Assembly (NCBI GenBank): GCA_028564925.1
Contig: CM053033.1
Span: 207,021,607 to 207,085,606 of the forward strand
Direction: 5' to 3'
Source: Lithobates sylvaticus
Taxonomy: Eukaryota; Chordata; Amphibia; Anura; Ranidae
Length of the DNA stretch: 64,000 bases
This document shows, piece by piece, positions 56,250 to 64,000 of the stretch. The position numbers and the translations under genes were made by a program. The notes below the pieces were generated by a model. The model saw only the letters and a program-made list of their open reading frames with translations. It did not search any database and was not told the origin of the DNA. The first letter of the stretch is position 1, and each line of letters opens with the position of its first letter.

Positions 56250-57268
56250 AAGACAAAAGGGCCTATCAGAAAAACTCATTACTACCCTTCTTGCAAGTAG
56301 GAAGAAGGTAACAGACATTTATTTTAAGGTCTGGAAAGTATACAATACATGGTGTTCCAGAAAAGACTTTAGTTTGTCTAGTACAATTTCAGTTCTAGAA
56401 TTTCTTCAAGAAGGATTGGAGAAAGGCCTAGCAGCTAGTACGCTCAAGACGCAGGTAGCGGCTTTATCAGTTTTTTTTTGGAAAAAGAACCCTGTCGGGA
56501 GCCCCTGATAATTCGTTTTTTTTTTTTTTCAGAGCTATGGCTAAAGTAAAGCCTAGATCTGTGACTATTTTTCCCAAATGGGATTTATCTTTGGTTCTTC
56601 AAGGGCTAACAAAGATTCCGTTTGAACCCATAGAAGGATCATCACTTAAGTTTTTAACGTTTAAAACTGTGTTGTTGGTGGCAGTAACATCAGCCTGTAG
56701 AGTCAGCGAGTTACAAGCTCTATCAATCAAAGAGCCCTTCATGAGATGCCTACCAGATAGGGTAGTCCTAAAAACAGACCCAACCTTTCTACAGAAAGTG
56801 AGCTCTGCATTTCATCGGGTACAGGAGATTATTCTCCCTACATTTTGCACCTCACCTTCGGGGCCAGGAGAAGAAGCCTTCCATACCCTGGATGTCAGGA
56901 GATGTCTTCTTAAGTATCTGGAGATAACAAAGGATTTTAAAAAATCATCCTCACCCTTTGTTCTAATGGAGGGCGCTCACAAGGGATGTAAAGCTTCCAA
57001 AAACACCCTTGGAAAATGGCTAAAGCAAGCTATTAAAGAAGCATACGCCTCTCTAGGCTTGGAGCCTCCAGAAGGAATCTTGCCTCTTTCGACCAGAGCA
57101 GTAGCGGCATCATGGGCAGAAAAGGCCGGAGCATCGCCTGAGCAAATTTGTAAGGCTGCCATATGGTCCAGTTTCTCAACTTTTATAAAGCATTACCGGA
57201 TGGATCTGCTCTCAGCCTCAGACCAATCCTTCGGGAGGAAGGTCTTGCAGGCAGTGGTCCCACCCTGA
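56250..57268 (+). other. DIRS copy B tyrosine recombinase region (fossil)
   Basis: SACRVSELQAL, LSTRAVAASWAEKAG and FIKHYRMDLL blocks as in copy A. Confidence 0.85.
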
Positions 57269-57290
57269 AGTAAGTTTCTCGGTTATCCTC

Positions 57291-57378
57291 TCCAAGGTGC
57301 TGTCCTGAAAGGCGAAGAGAGAAAACCTTAGTTCGACTTACCGGTGACGGTATTTCTACGAGCCTTTCAGGACAGCAG
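57291..57378 (-). repeat. DIRS copy B internal complementary region
   Basis: Same structure as 43615-43701. It still carries the complement of the left tip (GGCGAAGAGAGAA) even though that tip is absent at the left end of this copy. Confidence 0.88.
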
Positions 57379-57682
57379 CCTACTTCCCTCCCTAGGTTAT
57401 GATGTATAATGTATAATTCTAGGGCATGGTAACTATCTGCTTATATTTTCCAGCATGTCGGAGGATTTCTCGGTAACAACTGAAGGCATGGTGGAAGCAG
57501 CTGATCTTAAAAAGGGGCGTTGTTTCCTGGGTAAAGGCGGAGCTGCGCTCTCTCCAAGGTGCTGTCCTGAAAGGCTCGTAGAAATACCGTCACCGGTAAG
57601 TCTAACTAAGGTTTTTTTTTTTTTGTAAACAAATTAAAAATTTTTTTTTTTTTTTTTTTTGTTTTTTGTTTTTCAATCAGTT

Positions 57683-57688
57683 TTTATT
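57683..57688 (-). terminator. L1-3 polyadenylation signal
   Basis: AATAAA on the minus strand, shortly before the A-rich tail at about 57612-57660. Confidence 0.75.
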
Positions 57689-58037
57689 GAATTTCATAAC
57701 ATACAGTAAAGATGCAAATTACACATTGTATGCCGTTAAAATAAATTAACTCAGAATAGCACTTAAATAATGTCAACTCAATTATCAATGAAGTGTTACA
57801 GAACAAGAATTACTGTTATTAAAATGCTACAAAACGCAATACATTCAATATAGAAATATAAGATCAATATAGTAACATAAGATCAAATAGAAGTATATGT
57901 CCTCTAGACACCCCCATGGGGACTACACTGTGTCTAAGAGGAGAACGTTGCCACAATAATAGAACTTATCCAGGAACCTGTGTCCATACTCTAGAACCCA
58001 GAGGCAAAAGTGTATATCAATCTGTTAGATATGAGTG

Positions 58038-61000
58038 TTACAAAAAGTTAGTAATAGTCGACCATTGTTCCCATGATGCCCACTTGGTTTTTTCCTTGGG
58101 TAATTTACCCTCACTGGATGCCATCATTAATTCATAACTATAATGTAGGTTTACGGTATCTAAGAGGTGAGTGATAGAGGGAGTTGTATCTGACTTCCAT
58201 AATCTGGTTATAGTTAACCTAGCTGCCAATAGGATGTGTCGTCACATGACGAAATGAAAAGGGTATGTCTTCAATGGATAAATTCAGGATAGCTAGACCC
58301 GGAGACATTGGTATATCTATCTGGGATATATCTTTTAAGAGAAGAAAAACGGTTTTCCAGTATTCCTGTATGAGGGTACATTCCCAAAATATGTGGAATA
58401 TGCTTCCTATGTTGGAATTACATCTCCAGCACTTATTAGATAATGTGGGATAGAATGTTGCCAAGCGAGAAGGCGTCAAATACCATCTAAGGGACAATTT
58501 TTGTGTGAGTTCCCACAACGCAGAGCTTTTCGTGGATTTGTATACACTTCGTGAAGCTTGTTCCCATTGTGATTCTGTATAAGTCGTTGCTAGATCATTT
58601 TCCCAGTGTGTATGTGGTGTGGATTTAGTAAATACACGCTTTTGGTTCAGGGTGTTGTATACAAGTGAAATACCCTTCTGTTTAGGAAATTCAAAGTGCA
58701 GGTATTTCCATATTACTGAAGAAACTGTATATAAGAGAGGTTTGATTTTGTTAAGGCATTTCAGAAGTTTGGAATATGCAATAAAGTCTGATTCAGGCAA
58801 GTGAAATTCATTTTGGAGGGTTGAAAAGGATTTTGGGTTTGAGTCATGAAATAGTTGATTTATGAATGAGATTTTTCGGTTAGACCAATGGGATGTAGAT
58901 AATTCAGGTGAGATGTGGTTTAAGACTTCTATAGGTATCGGTATCTGTGTAGTAGTGGGTTCTTGATGGATAGTTTGGGTTAGAATTTTCCATGCTCTGA
59001 CCGTGGCTATCATGGTAGGGGGAATCGCTTTTGGTATTTTAGCGTCTAATGGAGTGCTCAACAACCAATTTTTTAAACTAGGACGAAATAGTAAGGAAAG
59101 TTCTATATTGCACCAGTTTTTATTCGGATCTTGCTGAAACCACTCAGTTGCTTGAGCTATGATCGCTGCAGTGTGATAATCTGTAAAATCTATTGAACCT
59201 GATCCTCCCGCTAATTTGTGTATCCTAAGTATAGAATGAGCGCATCTAGGTTTTGTACCGTGCCAAATACATCGGTTGAGTATCGTTTGAAGTGACTTAA
59301 AGTAATATTTAGGAATAGGAATAGGAATGGTCCTAAACAGGTATAAAATTTGAGGTAAATGCATCATCTTGAACGCCGCTAATCTGCCAGACCATGACAG
59401 TTCCATTTTAGCTAATTTCTGAGATTCAGTACGTAATTTATCTAAGAGAGGCTTGAAGTTTGATGAAAAGAGGAGTTTAGTGGTTCTAGTGAGTTGAATA
59501 CCTAGGTAAGAAATGCTGTGTTCAGACCATGTGAAGGGGTATTGGGCTTGTAATAGTAATTTAGTGGTGGAATTCAATTTGAGATCTAGTATTTGTGATT
59601 TGGTGACATTTAGTTTGTAAAATGATATTCGTCCAAACCAATCTAAAACGTCTCGGGCTGCTGCTAAGGAGGAGGTAGGATTTGATAATATTAAAATCAC
59701 ATCATCAGCAAAAAGACTAATCTTATGAGTAGTGTTGCCAACAGTTATGCCTGAGATGTTCGAGTTCGTGCGTATGTGCTCAGCTAAAGGTTCTATAGTT
59801 AGATCAAAAATTAAGGGCGACAATGGGCAACCCTGACGGGTACCGTTCGAAATTTGGAATGGATGAGATATCATATTAGCCGAAAAAACTTGAGCAGCTG
59901 GGCAAGTATATAGTGCCATGATAGCATTATAAATATTGTCTTTAAACCCAAATTTCATGAGAACTTTCTGTAGATAGGTCCAGTGCACCCGATCAAATGC
60001 CTTCTCTGCATCTAAAGAAAGAAGCAGAGAAGGTGTTCCACTGGAATTTACACAATGGATTAAGTCAATCATGCGACGCGTTGCGTCGGATGCTTGCCTC
60101 CCTTTAATAAATCCTGTTTGGTCTTTGTGAATCAGGTCTGGCATAATCTTCATTAAGCGTCTAGCAATAGTTTTGGCGTATATTTTTAAATCAAGGTTAA
60201 GTAAGGAGATTGGCCGGAAGTTTTGTGGGGCAGTCAGGTCTTTTTCAGGTTTTGGGAGAGTGATAATTAATGCGTTTAGCGATTCTACAGGGAATTTGGA
60301 AGAATATGCAGCTTGGTTAAGAAATTTCAGCAAGTGTGGAATCAAATAGGTAGAGAATTGTTTGAAGTATTCCCCTGTAAGGCCATCCGGGCCTGGTGTT
60401 TTGTTACAAGGCAGTGATGAGATGGTAGCTAGAAGTTCTGGTGCTGAAAAAGGAGCATTTAAATAAGACAATTGTGTTTCTGTCAGAGTCGGTAAATTTA
60501 TCTTATGGAGAAAGTCATCAATTTCCTCTGGGGATGGTTGGTGGGTTGTAGGGTCATTCTTGAGATTATATAGGTCACTATAGTAATCGCTAAAAGCATT
60601 CGCAATGTCTTGTGGATTAGATAGCTTCACTTTCGAGTGTGGGTGGAATAAGAAGGGAATTTTAGATTTAACTCTAGCCCCTTTGATACGTTGTGCTAAT
60701 CTTTTTCCTGCCTTATTGGATGTGGAATAAGAGATGGCTTTGAATTTGCGTTGCATATGTTCGTATGTATGGAGAAGAAGCAGCCTGAGTTCCTGTCTAA
60801 GCGACATTAATTGTGCTAGTGTAGTGGGACATGCAGATGACTTATGGTCTGCCTCCAAATGAGCAATTTGGGAAGTAAGGGAGTCTATTTGTTGTGTTCT
60901 TTTTTTTTTTTTTTGTGAATGGAGCCCAGTTTTATAAGAACACCTCTCATTACCGCTTTATGCGCGTTCCACACCACGGCAGGATCCCCCACTGAATCAG

Positions 61001-61811
61001 CGTTTAATTCAAAATATTCTTTCAAATGAGTGGCAATTTCTTTGGAGTATGTAGCATGTTGTAATATGAAATTATTGGCTCTCCAGAGAAAAGAGTTCCG
61101 TTGAGGAGACTTATCATCAATAATTATCGAAATTGGGTTGTGGTCTGACCATGTCATGGTGTGGATAACAGAGGTAGTCACCTTTTGTAATAACAATTTA
61201 TCAACAACAAACATGTCAATTCTGGAATACGACTTGTGTTGCGGGGAGAAATAAGTATAATCCCTCTCTGATCCATGGTGGCATCTCCAGACATCGTAAA
61301 GATCAGACGATGTCAGGATTTGCCCCAGGGGAGAGGGTCTTCTCTTATCCGCTGAAGTAGTGTCCATATAAATATCTGCAACCATATTAAAGTCTCCGCA
61401 TACAAGGAGATATCCTTGTTGTAACTCTTTAATTTTGGTCAAAGTCTTTTTGACAAAATTTGCCTGTCTAGAATTGGGAGCATACAAGTTGAGTAAGGTA
61501 TATTTAGTTCCATTAATCATACAGATTAAAATAAGAAAACGACCATTGGGGTCACCTATTTCTTTTATGAGGTGGAAGTCAGTGTCTTTCTTGATCGCTA
61601 CAAGCACTCCTCTCTTCTTGGAAGAGAAATTAGAATAGAAAATATGGGGAAATTTGTTCCTGCGACATAAAGTGGCTGAAAGTGGGGTCAAGTGTGTCTC
61701 TTGGACACATAAGATATCACTATCAAGCTTTTCAGCAGTATGCCACAAAGATTGTCTCTTTGCTGGGTGGTTGAGACCCTTGGCGTTCAAGGATACTATC
61801 GTGAATGGCAT
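58038..61811 (-). pseudogene. L1-3 ORF2 (endonuclease-RT), two frameshifts
   Basis: ATG at 61811 gives MPFTIVSLNAKGLNHPAKRQ, then CVQETHL, VCGDFNM, SRIDMFVVD, WSDHNPI. One frame change sits in a homopolymer run at about 60899-60915 (IHKKKKK); the RT part then runs open to 58219 with KTPGPDGLTGEYF, FRPISLLNLDLKI, LDAEKAFDRVHW, TRQGCPLSPLIFDL, FADDVILIL (about 59715-59689) and a CWRC...H...C cluster. A second shift near 58240 moves the C-terminus back into the first frame (AARLTITRLWKSDTTPSI), ending at 58038. Total about 1257 codons, near the mammalian 1275. Only two lesions, one in a homopolymer where a base-call error is plausible. Confidence 0.9.
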
Positions 61812-62163
61812 ATTTCCTGTTGTGGCTAAGTGATGGATCGTGGGAGACTATAACACTTACAGTTTGCAGATATTTCTTGGTGTATACAGTAAATTCAGTT
61901 CCTTTCGGCTTATCAGGATACCTGGGTTCCGTAACTAGATGTATTTCTATAAAACCTGGAATGAAATTACAATTATATATAACAGCTATTTAAAAATATA
62001 GCAAAAGATATGAAAACAGGATGCGGCAGATTTGTGTCAAGCACAAAAAAAAAAAGCAAAGAGTCAGCTTTTACTGCTGCAGTGTGGAACAGTTAATACC
62101 AAAGGCAAGTGAGATCAAACAAAATTCCTGGAGGGGACGCTATAAACGTATTTAGCGGACCGC
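61812..62163 (-). other. L1-3 spacer between ORF1 and ORF2
   Basis: 352 bp, no coding sequence seen; contains an A-run (T-rich on the minus strand) near 62046-62056. Longer than the 63-bp spacer of human L1. Confidence 0.6.
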
Positions 62164-63348
62164 TCAGGAGCCAGATACTTCCATAGGTTGATGATTCCGG
62201 GATCTTTGATTGTAGTGATATGTTGAAGGACGTTTTGGAAGAAGCGAAGTTTCATCTTTGTGGTATTCCGGGATTATTCCCCATTCTTTCAAAAGTTTCA
62301 AACCCTTGTGTAGGTCATTTATTATATGAGTGGATCCGTTTTTGGAGACAATTAGTGTGGCCGGGTAGCGCCATTTGTATAGAATCTTATGGTTTTGCAT
62401 TCCTTTAGTTATGGGGTTCAAATCTCTACGTAGTTGAAGCGTATATCTTGATAAATCAGGAAATATTTGAACACCCTCAAACGGACGTGGTAGAGGGCCT
62501 TTCAATCTGGCTTCTGACATCATTTTTTCTTTAATATGGAAAAAATGGACCCTCATAAGTATATCTCTAGGCACTGATGCAGCCAGGTGTGAAGGTTTTG
62601 CAATTCTGTGTATTCTGTCAATTATAATGTCACGTGGCGTAACTTCAGGTAGAATAGTGCGTATAAGTTCTTTGGCGTATTTGGGTAATTCTGGAGTTGT
62701 TATATTTTCGGGGACCCCCCTTAACTTGACATTGTTTCGTCTAGAGCGGTCTTCCAAATTTGCTAATTTGCCCCTTATCCACTCTTGTTCATCTTTTACC
62801 TCATCAATAGAATCAATGATGTCATTGACTGTGGAGGAGCATTCCATCATACCTTTCTCAATAGTGGATACTCTGTTATCTATTAGACTGACATCTGTAG
62901 TGAGTTTAGTAAATAGAGTGGATAAATCAGTCACAAGAGAGGAATGCAGTGATATTAACATCTCTTTCAGTGTAGTGTCAATAACAGGCTGACTGCAGGT
63001 TGGGAAGGATGCCATTGAGGAATGTAAGGCCTGGTTAGATTGTAGTGGAATAAAAGCCTGGGGCTCAATTTCTGAGTGAGGTGGCCGCTGTGCTAGAGCA
63101 TCCATTCTCATTTTTGCCTTAGCTGGGCTGTTCATTAAGGGATCCCCCTCTGTGTCATTGTCATGGGAGCTAGACATCTCTCTGTTTGGTGAGTCACCAG
63201 AAATGTTATTAGGGATTTCTGTATGTTTAGTCTGAGGCGCTGCTATGCCTTCAGCTCCATTTTGATTCTGACTGACCAGCGCTTCAGGAGGGTACAGGAG
63301 TGTGGTGAGCTTTTGGGGCTTGTGGTCCCCAGTTCTCTTACGGGACAT
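62164..63348 (-). CDS. L1-3 ORF1 protein (RNA-binding, coiled coil), 394 aa
   Basis: L1 ORF1p, a trimeric RNA chaperone that coats the L1 transcript. ATG (MSRKRTGDHKPQ) at 63348, stop after PMEVSGS. N-terminal 120 residues are low-complexity and polar; residues about 125-203 are a heptad-like coiled coil (LKEMLISLHSSL to LANLED); RSRRNNVKLRGVPENI at about 201-216 begins the RRM, with DRIHRIA and DILMRVHFF following; PDLSRYTLQLRRDLNPI at about 297-313 opens the C-terminal domain. Length is close to the 338 of human ORF1p plus a longer head. Intact by inspection. Confidence 0.9.
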   Translation of the reverse strand: MSRKRTGDHKPQKLTTLLYPPEALVSQNQNGAEGIAAPQTKHTEIPNNISGDSPNREMSSSHDNDTEGDPLMNSPAKAKMRMDALAQRPPHSEIEPQAFIPLQSNQALHSSMASFPTCSQPVIDTTLKEMLISLHSSLVTDLSTLFTKLTTDVSLIDNRVSTIEKGMMECSSTVNDIIDSIDEVKDEQEWIRGKLANLEDRSRRNNVKLRGVPENITTPELPKYAKELIRTILPEVTPRDIIIDRIHRIAKPSHLAASVPRDILMRVHFFHIKEKMMSEARLKGPLPRPFEGVQIFPDLSRYTLQLRRDLNPITKGMQNHKILYKWRYPATLIVSKNGSTHIINDLHKGLKLLKEWGIIPEYHKDETSLLPKRPSTYHYNQRSRNHQPMEVSGS

Positions 63349-63587
63349 TGTTGTGGGTCACTACCGGACTAATGTGGGGAAGTTTTTGTACAAAAATACC
63401 GGCTCCAGCGGTCCCTAATCGTTCCGGTTCGTCTCCCTCACAGCAGAGCTCAGCACTAAGCGTCCATTTCTCTTGCCGGCTGCAAATTAAAATTTTAAGT
63501 ACCAAAGTTTGGCGCCATTCCATGATTGTGTGCAATTTTAAAGCATGACATGTTGGGTATCTATTTACTTGGCGTAACATCATCTTT

Positions 63588-64000
63588 CACATTATATAAA
63601 AAAATTGGGCTAACTTTCCAAAAAAAAAAGGCGTTTGAAAAATGATTGCGCAAATACGGTGTGAGATAAAAAGTTGCAATGACCGCCATTTTATTCCCTA
63701 GGGTGTCTGCTAAAAAAAACATATATAATGTTTGGGGGTTCTGAGTAATTTTCTAGCAAAAAAAAAATATGATTTTTACATGAAGGAGAGAAATGTCAGA
63801 ATAGGTCCGGTATGGAAGTGGTTAATAATGACATGTGCCCCACTGCATGTGTTTTATAAAAAAAAAAAAAAAAAAAATGACGATTTCTGCCTTATTTTGC
63901 AGCGCCTCCCAGCGCTCACGTGATTGCTCAGCTCTCTCCTCCTCTCCTCCCCAGCTGACGTGAGTGGGAGTTCTCTGCCCCTCCCGCTGTAGTTGTATAC
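63588..64000. other. Unit B flank resuming after L1-3
   Basis: CACATTATATAAAA then TTGGGCTAACTTTCC, GAGAGAAATGTCAGAATAGG, an A-run and AAATGACGATTTCTGCC; matches about 43945-44395. No gene. Confidence 0.8.

Larger units (their letters stand above)
52109..57611 (+). mobile_element. DIRS retrotransposon, copy B (fossil)
   Basis: Duplicate of copy A. Left terminal repeat (about 52109-52216) directly after the MITE, leader (with a short tandem duplication not in A), gag-like region (about 53000-54400), reverse transcriptase/RNase H (about 54400-55840), methyltransferase-like region (about 55840-56250), tyrosine recombinase (about 56250-57268), internal complementary region (about 57291-57378), right terminal repeat (about 57477-57574). 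Looks nearly full-length but broken, with a few breaks; its outermost left tip is replaced by other sequence. Same insertion event as copy A. Confidence 0.92.
57612..63587 (-). mobile_element. L1-3, nearly full-length minus-strand LINE inserted in unit B
   Basis: About 6 kb, 5' end at about 63587, 3' A-tail appearing as T-runs at about 57612-57660. Parts on the minus strand: 5' UTR (about 240 bp), ORF1 (63348-62164), a 352-bp spacer, ORF2 (61811-58038), 3' UTR (about 400 bp) with AATAAA. Unit A is uninterrupted at the equivalent site (about 43945-43954), so the insertion postdates the duplication. A clear target-site duplication could not be picked out of the T-rich flank. Confidence 0.92.
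45476..64000 (+). repeat. Tandem duplication, unit B (runs off the window)
   Basis: Repeats unit A with three additions: an expanded minisatellite (48285-49085), a 184-bp MITE (51925-52108) and L1-3 (about 57612-63587). After L1-3 the match to A resumes at 63588 (A: about 43954). The window ends at a point equivalent to about 44395 in A, so roughly 1.1 kb of B is unseen. Confidence 0.9.

Noticed and set aside
1-64000. tRNA, rRNA or other structured RNA genes
   Set aside because: None recognised by eye; the hairpins found are better explained as transposon termini.

Overview
This window looks like vertebrate nuclear DNA from a ranid-type frog. It has no bacterial-style gene order and is almost entirely transposable elements, several of them nested. 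The organism call is an inference from the mix: vertebrate L1 LINEs, a DIRS tyrosine-recombinase element, hAT, Tc1 and Harbinger transposons, and very common short elements starting TTAACCACTT or TTAAGCCTCGTACACACG, which I recognise from memory of ranid genomes. No complete host protein gene was found. The best candidate for host sequence is a CpG-rich, ETS/YY1-like promoter with a splice donor, present twice.

Layout. 1-3790: L1 element (L1-1) whose ORF2 is open from the window edge to its stop. 3791-14885, running into an assembly gap (14886-15361): a large hAT transposon. Its left end is a row of hairpins with CCAAT motifs, then a TATA box, then a 5.6 kb array of about 87 units of 64-65 bp running straight into the transposase start. 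The transposase gene has three frameshifts. 15362-21604: second L1 (L1-2), with a frameshifted endonuclease and an open RT-to-C-terminus. 21605-27374: nested short elements, including an inverted duplication with ~600 bp arms and a transposase-less hAT relative that repeats the hairpin/TATA/tandem-array plan. 27375-32414: short TTAA elements, and a Tc1 remnant split by a Harbinger element that holds a transposase fragment and other insertions.

32415-64000: a direct tandem duplication. Unit A (32415-45475, about 13.06 kb) is followed directly by unit B (45476 to beyond the window). By eye most 60-base lines differ at 0-2 positions. Each unit carries the same series: a composite TTAA element, a long-TIR element holding a Harbinger MITE, a C-rich minisatellite, the CpG-rich promoter, a TTAA element and one DIRS element. 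Unit B has extra material absent from A: a 184-bp hAT-type MITE at the left tip of its DIRS, a longer minisatellite and a nearly full-length minus-strand L1 (L1-3, about 57612-63587). DIRS insertion therefore predates the duplication, and the L1-3 and MITE insertions most simply postdate it.

The genes here act for the elements, not the host: L1 ORF1p/ORF2p for target-primed reverse transcription, hAT/Tc1/Harbinger transposases for cut-and-paste, and the DIRS RT and recombinase for circle-based integration. The most unusual structure is the hAT 5' region, where a repeat unit carrying a splice-acceptor-like tract is iterated dozens of times between promoter and start codon. Second is the young tandem duplication that copied a housekeeping-type promoter together with a DIRS element.
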